DNA of 64,000 bases, taken from positions 1,550,001 to 1,614,000 of the forward strand of contig CM022371.1 of assembly GCA_011800155.1 (NCBI GenBank), written 5' to 3'. Below the pieces are notes generated by a model. The model did no database searches. It was not told the origin of the DNA and worked only from the letters and a program-made list of their open reading frames with translations. The translations under genes were made by a program, and so were the position numbers. The DNA is from Flammulina velutipes. Taxonomy: Eukaryota > Basidiomycota > Agaricomycetes > Agaricales > Physalacriaceae. Positions 1 to 12,085 of the stretch are shown in pieces (positions within the stretch are counted from its first letter, which is position 1; each line of letters starts with the position of its first letter).

Positions 1-3000
1 CTGCAGCCTGCTTTTTCTTTTCCAAACATTGGTCAACGGCCAAGCTACTCCGTTTCCGCCTCCCGCGTACCCGTTGGCAGTTCGCTCTCCTTACCTTTCT
101 TCATGGCTTGGGCAGCAAGGTAGTGGGACAGCCCTAAACGACGATTGGCCGAAGTTTTGGACTGGCCAAATTACCGGTTGGGCTGGCTTCATCCGAGTCG
201 ACGATGCCATGTACTCCTTCCTCGGGACACCTAACTTTGCGAATGCAAAGTTTCGAAAAGCTAAACAGACAAGCGCAAAGGTGACATAGGCAAGCGTTCA
301 TAGAGACTGTTATTCATGCCTCCCTCAGTTTACTTCGACGCAAACACAGTTCATAATGTCTGCTGGGCCCGTTGATCTATCCATTACATTCTTGAGCCCT
401 GTGGAGGTAGGCGCTGCATCTTTCTTATGTTGGCTTGTCTAATGCATTACTAGCCCGACGATTTAACAAAGCATTCCTTTCCTTTTTCTTACATGGCACT
501 CTCCGCCTCCTCAACGAACGACGACCCACATACCGTCTCACTGTACACCGACATCACTGGTGAATGGCTCTCGGCCGATATCAAACTGCCTATGAACTGG
601 ACCACTACCACTGAGGACGATATCGTGATTCACCAAGGACAGCTACAAGAACCACATGTATTTGGCGAAATCAGTGATCGTGCACAATGTAAGCATCGTC
701 CATCCGTTGATAGTCTTCTGCTGATGGTTGAACAGATGGCTCGGTATACTATGCGACATCTGCGGTTAGATCTACTTTCACTTGCATCAGGGTTGCGCGC
801 TGACATATCTGCTCTATCAGACCGACGGCCTTACCTATCAAACTGGTGGTGACGCCGTCGTTCGTGCCCTCTTCCAGGCAGCTGGTGCCCTCGACAACTC
901 TCAGGACACCGATTTTCGCTCGATATCAGAGAATTGGCCCGTACTCGCCTTCGCCCACGACCTCGGCAGAGTAAAAGAGGCTACAGAACCCTTTGTCGTT
1001 GCGATAGGCCATGTTCGGGATCCAGTCATTCAATACATTCGGGATGATGCCAAAATGGAGGAACGTAGTCTCTACTTTCTCAGCAAGCACGAGTCTGTCA
1101 TTGACGCTGTGAGTGACGCGCAACATTTGATTAACCACACCCTAACGGCCTCTCGAACACTTAGATACCTTCCTTCGTGAAAGACTACAAGGAGGCTCTT
1201 AGCCGTGCCGATGCATTTGACAAGAAAGTTGAAGATGATGCCTCCAAGGTTTCTGAGGACTACGCCGCTCTTGTGGCCCTCTCGATCAGACAAGCCTTCG
1301 CCGCAACTGAAATCACAATTCCTCGAAGCACGGATGGGTCATGGAATACCGACGACATTCTCATGTTCATGAAAGGTGCGCTGCTCATTGATTTTTGTCG
1401 AGTCTATACTAACGCATTGCTATCCAGAAATTTCTAGCAATGGTGTATGTGTCCAAGAACTCTCTCACATCCTGGCAGATTCTCAAATCCTCACAGAACA
1501 TGAATACCGTCGACGTAATCTTCCCAACTTGGCCACTGTACCTGTATACAAACCCCGACCTTGGAAAATACCTTCTCAATGTTCTCCTTGAGTATCAAGC
1601 AAGCGGACAGTATCCAAATGACTACAGCATCCACGACGTGGGCGAGTATTTTTCTCAATTTGCAAATCAACTTTTCTAAGCGTACACAGGTACGCATTAT
1701 CCGAACGCTACTGGACACAACGATGGAAAAGACCAAGCCATGCCCGTAGAAGGTACGCAATGTATTCATGTAGCATACTGACCTCTGACGCTCCCTTAGA
1801 AAGCGGAAATATGATTATCATGGCATTGAGCTATGCCCAAAAGACAGGAGACACCTCAGTGATCAAGAAATATGTGAGCCAACCTATTCTCGCACCTTAC
1901 TCCATCGCTCACATCGTACAGTACAAACTTTTGGACCAATGGGCCCAATTTTTGATCACCGAATCGCTCAAGCCCTCAAATCAACAAAGTACAGACGACT
2001 TTGCAGGGCACCTTGAACTCCAAACGAATCTTGCCGTCAAAGGGATTATCGGTATCAAGGCCATGTCTATCATCGCGGATGCTCTGGGCGATAGTTCAAA
2101 ATCTGAGCACTATAGTGTTCGTGCAATCCGTCTCTTTGATTATCCCCCACCACGCTGATGAGATGCTAGTCCCTAGCAACATCGTACGTCAAACAATGGC
2201 AGGAGCTTGCGATGTCTTCAGAGGGAGATCATCTGACTCTCAGTGTACGCACCATCATAGATAATATGTTGCATCTTGAACTAATTCTCTCTCTCTTTTA
2301 GTACGGCAACGATTCGAGGTACTTATCTGCTGCATCACACCGCCTTCTTTGTCTCATTTCTTGCTCAGTTGGGGATTAACATATAATCTCTACGCCGAGA
2401 AACTCTTGGGGCTGGAGCTGTTCCCAAATGACATTCTTGACACACGTGAGTTATTCATTCCTGACATCCTTCTCACCATCTCATCCTTCACAGAAACCGC
2501 GTGGTATGAAAAACAAGCTAGTAATTCTTCTACAACTTGTATGTGGAAAGAATCAACATTCTGACATGTTTCCAGAGCCATTCGGTGTCCCACTAGATAG
2601 TCGGTATGTCCCATTTTACTATCCTCTCCGTCCCTTCAACTCATCCTACCCCAAAGCGCTACATACACGAAGACTGGTCAGTCATTACCTATCATGTCCC
2701 TCGTGCGCACCCGCTCACAACGACAACTTTGAAAGATTGGGAAATCTGGACCGCTGCGATTGTGACCAACACCGGAGCCCGCGATATGCTCATCAAGGCT
2801 GTCATAGACTCTGCGTCTTCCGGCAAAGGTGCATCACCGCTAAGGGACTTCTACGAAACAACAGACGGCTCACCGCAAGGTTTTACTGCCCGACCGGTTG
2901 TTGGAGGACATTGTAAGTTCCCCATAACTCCTTTGCCTACCAGTACTTACGGCTTTCTAGTGGCCTTGGTATGTTTTCCCGCAGACGTTTATGACCTCTC

Positions 3001-3308
3001 AGCTCATCTGAATCGTTTGCGCTCTTCTACAGCTTGTTCTGTAAGTCTCTTATAGCACATCTTCGATAGTTGTCACTAACGATCATTGTAGTGGTAGTGA
3101 TTCGAAGTTGAAACCCGCTCCCGAGGCATCTTCGACAACGACCACGTCGTCGCCAGAATCCACGGGCAACACAGACTCGGACGGACAGGACGGCACCTCC
3201 ACAAATACAGACGATACCGATTCTGACGACGACTCGGCCAGTTTACAAACTGTGCCAATTCTCACACTGGCTGCAACATCTCTTTTACTATTCATCGGGT
3301 GGATCTAA
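1..3308 (+). CDS. gtaA: Glutaminase A-like secreted protein (5' partial)
   Basis: Resembles the fungal extracellular glutaminase A family (DUF4965/DUF5127/DUF1793), which hydrolyses L-glutamine to glutamate and ammonia. The window opens inside a hydrophobic stretch (SLLFLFQTLVNG) that looks like the tail of a signal peptide, so the start codon lies just upstream. It is followed by family-typical blocks: PLAVRSPYLSSWLGQ, a WPKFWTGQITGWAGFIRVD segment, and MSAGPVDLSITFLSPVE after the first intron. About a dozen short introns interrupt the gene; one runs from about 406 to 451. The C-terminus is a Ser/Thr/Asp-rich linker (about 3110-3240) followed by a hydrophobic tail (TVPILTLAATSLLLFIGWI) to the stop, which suggests a membrane or GPI anchor rather than free secretion. 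It is convergent with the photolyase gene, with only 61 bp between stops. Family confident; exact exon borders are not. Confidence 0.85.
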
Positions 3309-3369
3309 CAAGCAGTAGCTTACTTATACTTAATTTATCGGTTTCAGGGCGGGTTCCTTGTGTATGTAC

Positions 3370-5598
3370 TTATTCCTCCCCAATGTTCTTGAAGCGGCGC
3401 AGAGCACGTTCTCTTGCCTTTGAGTGATCTACGATGGGCCGAGGATATCCCAAGGCATCGGCGCTGTCTTGGCTCGGCTGGTGAATATCTGAAGATTAGG
3501 CGATTGAGTGTGCGCCACATTTCATTTTGAAAGATCTCTTACCCTTGCCTTTCAATGCTGCCAACTCAGGTACGAATGCCCGTATGAAGTCTCCGTCAGG
3601 ATCGGCCTGACAAAAGTGTTACTCGATATACCTTGAAGCAACGGTGGATATCTTACCTTTGGGCTCTGGGAGTATGGATTGAAGATCCTGAAATACGGAC
3701 AAGGATCAACACCAGTACTCGCACACCACTGCCAGCCTCCATTGTTCGAGGCGAGATCTCCGTCTACCAGGTTCTCCATGTAGAACTGCACATAAAATCA
3801 GCATCGACGGATGAGCATCCCCAAAAGCCACCCACACGTTCCCCAACCCTCCAGTCAATCAACAAATGCTTCGTCAGAAACATCGCAGTGATCATCCTCA
3901 GGCGATTGTGCACCCAACCCATCTGAGTCAGGCATCGCATACCCGCATCGACAATCGGATAGCCTGTCTGGCCTTCTTTCCACGCTTTCAGAAATTTGGT
4001 GTCGCGTAGGTGACCCTCCTCGTCTGGTTCCTGCGCTGGTTCCCACACAACCGGGTCGTACTTTTCCAACCAAGGGCGACCCATGCTGACGCGCGGCCAC
4101 GAAGCAAGGACATTGGTATAGAAGTCTCTCCATGCCAACTCCGAGTTCCATCGACCAATGCCGGTGTCCTTACTCGTATCAAGACCTTTGATTTTGGAGA
4201 TCCTCATCCCAGCGCGCACACACTCCCTGATTGAAATGACCCCCGCGGACAAGTATGGGCTGGAGGACAATTCTATCAGTGTGTTGAAATAATAAGAGTT
4301 CATGAACATACCTCAGACGACTGGTCGAGTCTGCATTAGCTAGGTCGCGAGACTTATGGTACACTTTGACACGGCTGCCAGACGCGCTTTTCTCGGCGCC
4401 ATCCGCCAAAGGGTCAACCACGCCCAGTTGAGTCTTCCGACTCTTCGTAGAGAGGTACCTCTCCAAGATCTAAACCAAGAAATAAGCGATAGCACCATAA
4501 GAGAAGCAGGTATGAAAACGCACGTCCGCCGCCGCTTCTTCTCCAGCCGGCCAACACTCTTCCATCCGCTTGCGATCCTCGTCCTCAAGGCGGAATCCCT
4601 CGACGAAAGCTGGGACCTGAGAATCAAAGAGTGCCTGAAACGTTTTGTCCGTACGAATGTCTGCATCATTCTTTTGCGGTGGCGCAGCATCTTCTAGATA
4701 CCAAGGAAGGTTTTCGCTTACAGCTGGTGCCCATTTCTTGAAGTACGGGCTATACACCTATATTTGGCTGTGAATAAACTCCGATATCTGACGATAGAAT
4801 GTCACTAACAGCAGGAGGTTTACCCGCGCCAGTACGGATGACACCAGGTTCGACAATGCACTTGTTGTGGATCAGACTGAATGCAACGCCTTTGTCTTTG
4901 GCCAAAGTGGAGACTTTGATGTCCCGACGTAATTCGTCCACTTCGTATTCATAGTTCGCGAACAGGTTCTTGCCGTTGATACTGGAGACAAATTCGATAA
5001 TGCGCTCTGGAAGTTTCTGGCGCCTGTTGATAGTTTCGACATGCAAAGGTATGTTAAGATCAGCCAACTGCGTCTATCGTCTTGTTAGCGTGACGTTCCA
5101 TTCCGATCGACAACACGTTTACCTGAATCAACCTTAGGTTACGAAGAGTGAAATCGATGCGCCGCGCCGCGCGGTCGTGAGCAACATAGTCCTGAGGACT
5201 GATCCCAAAAAGCACAATGAGAGGGATTTTGGCTTCCTGGGCGCATGAAGATGCCATTGACAAAGCTCTATTGTCGGATACTGTACGATTGACATGAGTT
5301 TGGAGGTGTCTACCAGAAAACCTGGGCGTAGATGAATACCTCTAAGGTCTGCCATCCGCATCCAATAAACGACACAATCGCCCTTTGCGACATTCTTGAT
5401 ACGACTTTCCACCGCCTTGAGAAGTATCTGGAGCGGCGGATTCTCGTCAACAGCACTGGCAGCCTCTGCAGTTGCTATTTTGTTAGGCGAGAACACGCCA
5501 GTGCGTTGTTTCTTCGCGGTCTGGTGAGAGGAATGAACAGTGTCAGATCGAGCTCGCTTTGCCATGGCGAAGGTGGTGGTAAGAAAGAAAGGTCGCAT
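3370..5598 (-). CDS. PHR1: Class I DNA photolyase (CPD type)
   Basis: Light-dependent flavoenzyme of the cryptochrome/photolyase family, expected to split UV-induced cyclobutane pyrimidine dimers. Order of parts: a basic N-terminus ([12 protein letters not shown]) that could be a nuclear signal; an antenna domain containing [11 protein letters not shown] and [13 protein letters not shown], the latter the conserved acidic site of folate-type photolyases; and the FAD domain with [42 protein letters not shown] and [19 protein letters not shown], all hallmarks of catalytic photolyases. The C-terminus ends in [16 protein letters not shown]. Several short introns. Two in-frame ATGs compete for the start, 5598 and 5565; the second begins directly with the basic segment. 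The start lies only 18-51 bp after the stop of the upstream Dom34 gene on the same strand. A signalling cryptochrome is less likely because the CPD-photolyase Asn-rich flavin pocket and Trp positions are retained. Confidence 0.9.
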
Positions 5599-5616
5599 TC
5601 AGTCGCGATCCTCGCC

Positions 5617-7134
5617 TCAATCGACTGTCCCAGATGACGTCAGCCTCTTCTTCTCCGCCTCCGCTTCTTCAGCTTCTCGTTCCTCCGCCTCGACAACTTC
5701 AATGTCCAAAGGAAATGTAAGGATAGCAGCAATCCCAGTCAGTTGGTTCAACTCTGCAGAAAAAAAACTCAGAACAACTCGATGTACAGCAGCTCCACCT
5801 ACGTTGACCAGATTCATGCATGCTCGAGAATATGACGACCTCGGCGCCTTTCTGTTGCACGGCTTCAACTAACGCGACATATTTCTTGCGCTCAGTAGGA
5901 TTGCTCGCTCTGATAAGCGATTGAGAGAGCGCACTCGACAGATTCAGGACACATACCGAAAGAGATCGTCAGATATTAACAGTGTTCCAATTGCGCCTCG
6001 ATCTGCAGCTAAAAAGACATGACCAGAACCATACCACGCCCGCATTTCTTCAGTGCCAAGCATTTTGAAGAATCTAAGACGTAGTTAGCACCTTGGAAGA
6101 TTCTTCTCAAAAAACATACTTGTCGAGCACGATGCCTTCGCGAGCAAATTTGGTTTCTTTGAGCTGGGATGCGATCTACAAGATGTCTCAGTAACGAAAC
6201 AATAACAAGACCGTGTCCATTTACCTCTGGGCTTTTTAGGACTTCCACTAGACTGTGGACATGGGGACTGGAAACATGTACTTTGACCGTCTTCTCCCGA
6301 AGGGCCTTCTGTAGGATTTTGTCGCCTCGTTTGAGCGCCTCGTCAACCATGTAGGTATACACAGAGTCCCGCACCCAACCTGGACTTGCAATTACGATCG
6401 CTTTCAGCCCAACGCTCGCATACGGTATATGGCGAATGAAAGCGTCGAAAACAGTGCCGTAGAATCGTGTTAACGCCTTTTCATGCTGCGTGGCGCCAGA
6501 CGCCGCAGCCTTGCGCGGGATAGAGGCAGATATGCGATGGGTGACGAGCGTCATATGCTCCGACAGCAAGCAAAACGCCGCTGTCCCTTCGCCACATACA
6601 ACAGCGCCGACTTCAGCACCTCGTCCGGGAACGATGGCGTCCTCTACGCGGCCAAGAGCAATGCTATCCCAGCCATCCGCTTTTTCTATGCGCACGTCGC
6701 GATTGGCTTCGATGTCGAGCGTGTGGTGAGCACCGAGCTTCACGTACGGGTTCTCCGAGGTGACTCGGCCAGCGATATGGAGAGCAGCCGTAGATGTGTT
6801 GGCAGCGTTCGTGTCTGTAGCAGCAGCAGCCTCTGCTGTCGCTGGCGCTGCGGACGAAGAGAAATCGACTTTGGAGACTTGGAGAGTGAGATTGACGCGG
6901 ACACGCTGGGAATCGGTGGACCCAGTGGCGGATGTCTTTTGTACACGTCTGGATGGCCATTTGAGTATAATTTTTTCGGTGTGAGACAGCTAGAACGCAC
7001 CGAATAGCAGGCGCTCTGACTGAATCGTGCTCTTGGATGAGATTGTAGAGATGCCACATATCCTCGTCGTCTTCAGGCCGCAGCGTGACATGGCCTGCGC
7101 CGTGCTTGTCGATGTATTTGTTAACAAGCTTCAT
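5617..7134 (-). CDS. DOM34: Dom34/Pelota ribosome-rescue factor
   Basis: Dom34/Pelota is an eRF1 relative that works with Hbs1 to split stalled ribosomes in no-go and non-stop mRNA decay. The N-terminus [20 protein letters not shown] and [11 protein letters not shown] are diagnostic of the family, and no GGQ motif is seen, as expected. The middle domain contains [13 protein letters not shown], and the C-terminal eRF1-like domain ends in [18 protein letters not shown] once a short intron at about 5755-5801 is removed. Two features are unusual: an Ala/Thr-rich insertion of roughly 20 residues (about 6780-6850) between KVDFSSSA and LHIAGRV in the N-terminal domain, and a long acidic Glu-rich tail. 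The gene is divergent from the phosducin-like gene (127 bp between ATGs) and runs head-to-tail into the photolyase. Confidence 0.92.
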
Positions 7135-7261
7135 CTACAGTCGAGTTAGCATAGTTAGCATGAAATAGAGCAAACCTTACCGTGAGCGTTACAAAACAAC
7201 CTATAGTTCCCATCACAATTGATTTTCCTAGTGATCTGCATTTTCCACCAACACCACCACC

Positions 7262-8227
7262 ATGGACCAGTGAGTATCTCTCTTCACCATAGTTCACGGT
7301 CCTGACTAGCAACCAGCAACAGCAAAATAGAATCTCTAGCAAGTCGCCTCGTAGAGCCCAACGACCCGCGACGCAATCGCGACGAAGACGAGGACGACGA
7401 TGAAGCCATATTTGCTGAACTCGAAGCAGAGATCGAGAACGATGGCAGCTATTCTATGCGAGAACAAGGTCTAGACGTCTTCAAAAGAGAGTAAAGTGCT
7501 ATACCTCGTACTCTCCGCTGCCCCTCTGTCTAAGACGCGCTTTAGATTGGGAAAGGTCCAGGACATGAGGCAGAATGAACACGGACGATATAGCGAAGTC
7601 ATGGATGAGAAGGAGGTCATACGGATAACAGCGTCAGTCTCTTCCTCTTCACTCACCTGTTCGCCATTCACACTGGGACAGAAACGAACCACGATGTATC
7701 GTCCATTTCTACCATCCAAACTTCAAACGATGTGAGATTATGGATAAGCACCTTGCTGTACGTCTCTAATTTATCCTGGAACCATCCTCTCAACTTATAA
7801 TATACGCAGGCCCTCGCACCAAAATACTTTGACACGCGTTTTATTCGCGTGTTCGTCGAAAACATTCCATGGCTTGTCGAGAAACTGGCCGTCAAAGTCT
7901 TGCCCTGCGTAGTATGTTTCATCGATGGTGTCACCAAGGATAGGCAAGTCTATATCCCTTCTCATATCCAGTTGTTAATTTGCGCCACACAGGTTGGTTG
8001 GCTTTGAAGAATTAGGCAACAACGATGCTTTCGGTACGGCTGCACTCGAGCTGCGGTTATCAAACTCCGGTACGTTCTCTTCCCGTACACGTCTTCGTAA
8101 TTATACTCATGACTTCGTAGGCATACTACAGAAACAGCAGTCCTCCGCACTAAGCACCCAAGTATACACTGTCAGATCTAAATATCGGAGTACGGATAAC
8201 GATGAAGAGTTTGACTTGGACGAGTAG
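7262..8227 (+). CDS. PLP1: Phosducin-like protein / TXNDC9 family (Plp1)
   Basis: Thioredoxin-fold co-chaperone of the TXNDC9/Plp1 group, known to modulate CCT-assisted folding of tubulin and actin. Exon 1 is only 8 nt: ATG at 7262 with a donor at 7270. Splicing to an acceptor at about 7316 or 7322 puts the downstream ESLASRLVEPND in frame. Visible blocks are an acidic N-terminal helix (EAIFAELEAEIEND), the family motif LGKVQDMRQNEHGRYSEV, and the thioredoxin-like core CVVHFYHPNF followed by RFIRVFVENIPWLVEKLAVKVLPCVVCFIDG (read in two parts), then RLVGFEELGN. The C-terminus is acidic (DNDEEFDLDE). The redox CxxC of true thioredoxins is absent, as expected for this group. Five or so short introns. 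Confidence 0.88.
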
Positions 8228-8381
8228 TTACATTATGATCCATGGGAAATGCAGTTGTCCAGTCGCGAAACGCAAGAAGACTTGTATATGGAGTATTCTG
8301 GGAGTATTGGCTGGTCATTAGGCCCGGCTCGAGATAGCCGGTAACCGATAGCGATCCACTACTTGAGCTTCTACTCCCACG

Positions 8382-8388
8382 TATAAAA
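8382..8388 (+). promoter_or_regulatory. TATA box of the acyl-CoA ligase gene
   Basis: A TATAAAA heptamer lies 52 bp upstream of the ATG at 8440, a plausible core-promoter distance in fungi. It is the only such box in the 210-bp gap after the phosducin-like gene. Confidence 0.45.
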
Positions 8389-8439
8389 TGCCCCTCCTTC
8401 AAACATCCTCCGTTCCGCTGTGCTTCCCCTGCTATAACC

Positions 8440-10437
8440 ATGCTCATAAAGTCCCACTATCCTGCGCCTCCCGCTCCTCCAGACTTGAATGCCTACCATG
8501 TATTCTTCAATAGACCAGACCAGCAGCAATCGCCATGGACAGACAAGGACTTTACACTGTACATTAATCTTGAGACCGGCAAGAGCATCTCATATCGCAA
8601 CTTCATCGCTCAAGTGGCCCACACACGGGCTGCGCTTACTCAGGCGGGCTTCAAAGAGGGAGAGCTCGTTGGTGTGATAAGCGAGAACTGTCTGGTATGT
8701 CGACCTGCATACCACTACTCTCATCTCCATTAAACATGTAGTCAGGACTACCCCATCCTTATTCACGCATTCCTATCGCTGAACATTCCGTTTGCGCTGA
8801 TAGCACCCTATTCGACGCCGCTCGAACTCGCACATGCTATCAAATTAACGGAAATAAAGAAAGTATTCGCAGGTCCCCGTCAGGTTGCAATGTCCTGGCC
8901 CGAAGACGTTCACCTCTATGTCATGAATGGGAGCGCCAAAGGTTACGTGTCTCTGGAAGATCTGTTAGAATCCTCAGCCACCGCTCCGGCTGTTGGGGTC
9001 CGCTCAGCAAAGAAAACTGACCTTGCGTATCTTGTGTTCTCGAGTGGAACCAGCGGTCTACCGAAAGGTTCGGGTTCCATACATTCTTTGGACCATTCTT
9101 CAATAACAAGACAAACCACGCAGCTGTTATGATAACACACGGAAACCTCATCTATTCTATCTATCAGATTACCATCATTGGAAAGGCGACAGCAGCTGTG
9201 GCACCTCCACAGCGTCCACTGGATACACCAGAAGGTATACCGGTGAATCTGGCGTTTCTTCCACTCCACCATTCCTACGGGTTGCACTGCTACTGTTTCC
9301 GCGCGTTTCTACTCCCGACTACGTGTGTTTTTCAACCTCGATGGAACTTGGAAGACGCTCTGCGAGGAATCGCAAAGTACAAGGTCTCAAACATGAACAT
9401 GATCCCATCGGTCATTGCCCAAGTGGTTGCACACCCATCACCCAACCTCATAAAGACAGCGCTGAAGACGTTGACGTACGTCAGCTCTGGTGCGGCTTAC
9501 CTCCCCCCAGAATTAACAAGGAGGCTTGTACAACTATTGTCGGCGGAGGTAAGGGTTTCTGAGGGTGAGATAAATCACTAGATACCGAAGCTGGGGCTCA
9601 TCAATTTGACTTGCAGGATATGGGATGTCGGAGGTCACTTTGGCCGCCACCACACATCCATTCCCTGGATCACTGGGAAAGTTGAGGGTGGTTGAAGGCT
9701 CGTGTGGTGTCCTTCTCCCTGGGATGGAAGCCAAGATTTTGGACGATGAAGGCAATTCGGTCAAGGTGGGCGAGACAGGGGAGCTTTGGTTGAGAGGTTA
9801 CAACATTGTGGTGGGGTACTATGGTTCTGGACCAGATGTTTTCAAGGCCAATCGGGACACATTCGTCGACGGTTGGCTACGGACGGGGGACAAATTCTAT
9901 GTGGATGATGAAGGCAACTTCTTGTAAGCCTTTTGATACTATTTCCCGTGCGTTTGTGCTGAATTATCTTGGTTTAGCTTCGCGGATCGTATGAAGGATA
10001 CATTAAAGATTTCTGGGGAGCAAGTGTCACCGTTAGAGATCGAGAACGTTCTACTCGCGCATCCTGAGAAGTGGATTAGCGATGTCGCTGTCGCAGGTGT
10101 CAGCGGCGGGCGGACGAGAGATGAGCGTATCCCTCGAGCATGGATCGTGCTATCTGAAAGAGGCGAGAAGCTTGTGCAAACTCTTGGCCAGAAGGACGCG
10201 GCGACACAGAGGGTGGTGCGCGAGCTTCTGAAGTGGTGTGAGGGGCAGCTGAGCAAATTCAAATGGCTGCGTGGAGGGATAGAGATCGTAGACGAAGTAC
10301 ATCTTTCATGTTATCTTTCTTCAGTTGGCCTGAGGCTGACCACGATGCAGATCCCAAAGAACCCGACTGGAAAGACGTTGAGGAGGATATTGGTTGAGCG
10401 TTATGAGAAGACGGTGCAGCCGAGTGCCAAGCTGTGA
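8440..10437 (+). CDS. Peroxisomal-type acyl-CoA / 4-coumarate-CoA ligase-like enzyme
   Basis: ANL-superfamily adenylating enzyme, expected to activate a carboxylic acid with ATP and join it to CoA. The P-loop motif LVFSSGTSGLPK joins AVMITHGN across a short intron (about 9069-9120). The A5 motif reads EGYGMSE when the intron beginning at 9565 is removed. Further motifs are GETGELWLRGYNIVVGYY, the hinge-region DGWLRTGD and FADRMKDTLKISGEQVSP, and the catalytic-lysine motif PKNPTGKTLRR near the end. The last three residues are AKL, matching the peroxisomal targeting signal PTS1, as in many fungal and plant 4CL-like ligases. Substrate cannot be read from sequence; a medium-chain, fatty or aryl acid is possible. 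No signal peptide. Confidence 0.88.
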
Positions 10438-10751
10438 TGGTCTGACTATAGTTAACTGAACGCGGACAACGGTGTAAGTACCGTACGCGATCTCAGTCGT
10501 TCATCGCCGCATCTACATGGTAAACCCGCAGTACATACCAAGGTCACAGCCTTCATACACTTGCTCCATACAAAGTCGGAATGCACAAACGAGAGAACGA
10601 ACTGCGCAGATGCAAGATGCTGTGAGCCGCAGTTCAGTCGGAAACTCGGCAGAGCGCGGAGGCTGTGTCGCTGCTCTGTCAATAACTTAGCACTCGTTCT
10701 TGTTTCCTGATCCCCTTCCACCAGCTTCCACCGTTTCCCCCTTCAAAACAA
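10438..10751. other. Intergenic, pyrimidine-rich leader of the PalI-like gene
   Basis: No gene seen. The last 60 bp before the ATG at 10752 are strongly C/T-rich on the + strand, a common feature of fungal core promoters without a TATA box. Confidence 0.4.
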
Positions 10752-12085
10752 ATGGGACTCATCCGCCCCGCGACACCAGGCTTCATCTGCACGCTAACCG
10801 CAACAATCCTTCTCGCAATCGTCTCGTTCTGTGTTCCATACATCACTTCTGTCTATTTCCTCGAAGCCTCAATATCGGTTGGCGGTACCAATGGCTCAGT
10901 AACATTCGGGACATTAGGATATTGTCTAAAGCTATCGAACGGTACAACCTGTTCATCTCCGTCAGTGGGGTACGAGCTGGGTGCGTTGCCTTCCCACACA
11001 TATGTCTCAACGAGTTCTTAACGGTGACACCCTCAGATATAAACAGTCTCGTAGGAAACGAGCTCCCCATTGAGATCCCCACCGTAGTCGTCAAGTGGAT
11101 CACCTATGCCCTCGTCCTCCACATCGTAGCTCTGGGGCTTTCAGCAGTTTCTGCCATCTTCGGACTGTTAGCCCACATACGCGAGATGTCAATGACCTGC
11201 TGCAGCACATTCGTCTCTGGATTCGCAGCAGTCATCGCCATGATAGCCTTCATCTTCGACATCGTCCTATTCTACGTTGCCAAGGCCCGCATCAACGCCG
11301 TCGGCACAGCGACTATGGGCAACGCTATATGGCTCACCCTCGCCGCCTGGCTCCTCCTGTTCTTTAGCGGGTGCTTCTACACGCTCGGACGCTGCTGCAT
11401 ATCCAAACGGAAACCCAGAGGGAAGGACGAGTGGAAAAAGGACCAAGAACACGGTCCTGATTATGCCGACCAGACGCGTTTGGATGCTGTAAAGGCGGAG
11501 GCAGACAGAAAGACGAAGGCGCACCAGCAGGAAATTGGTTTGAAGCCCCTTCCAGAGGCTCAACCACTTACCGCTCGGATTGAGGGAGACAACGTCTACT
11601 TTGATCAGCCATACAGCGATAATTCGGCAGCGGATTTCGGTGGGCGTCCTTCGCCAAGTGGTGGCTACGTCGGAGGTGGGTACGTACCGGGAGCGTCTGG
11701 ACAGCGTGCCATAGACGATTACTACGCTCCGAGTCAAAATGCGTACCCACCACAACCACAACCCCAACGCCAAGGCAGTGAACATAACACTGTGGTATCC
11801 TCATACACTCCTCCGACGTACCAATCCATGCCAGACCCACAAAGAGCCATATCCCCGCCCAATAATCAATACCTGTCTACTGGCTATCCCGATCCTTTCG
11901 CAGCTCCTGGTTACAACCCCCCTTCTGTCGCTCCCACCTGTATGTTCAAATCCGTCTAAAAAGTCGATTTATTTATCTGACTTTTTCCTCCCCTAGATCA
12001 TACTGCCAACCCATCAGGCTATTCAGCGTACGACGCGTACGACACGCCGCAACCACAGCGTCAATATTCTGATCACTACCGCTAG
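10752..12085 (+). CDS. palI: PalI/Rim9-type four-TM membrane protein (SUR7/PalI family)
   Basis: Resembles PalI/Rim9, the plasma-membrane component that stabilises the PalH ambient-pH sensor. MGLIRPATPGFICTLTATIL forms the first membrane segment. After the extracellular part, which has an N-glycosylation-prone LSNGTTCSSP and the SUR7-like Gly/Cys region, and an intron at 10981-11036, three more hydrophobic segments follow: WITYALVLHIVALGLSAV, TFVSGFAAVIAMIAFIFDIV and AIWLTLAAWLLLFFSGCFYT. The long cytosolic tail is rich in Pro, Gln, Gly and Tyr, typical of PalI. A second intron (11940-11996) leads to a short last exon ending YSDHYR with stop TAG at 12083-12085. It could instead be another SUR7-family eisosome protein, but the length and tail favour PalI. 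Confidence 0.8.

Noticed and set aside
2428..2916. 162-codon open frame inside the glutaminase gene
   Set aside because: Out of frame with the family-typical sequence, starts without an ATG, and is rich in Cys/Arg with no pattern; a shadow of the real gene.
3370..5598. Signalling cryptochrome instead of photolyase
   Set aside because: The conserved STGVD...PYFRIFNP catalytic region is intact and no extended C-terminal tail follows; the protein ends shortly after the domain.
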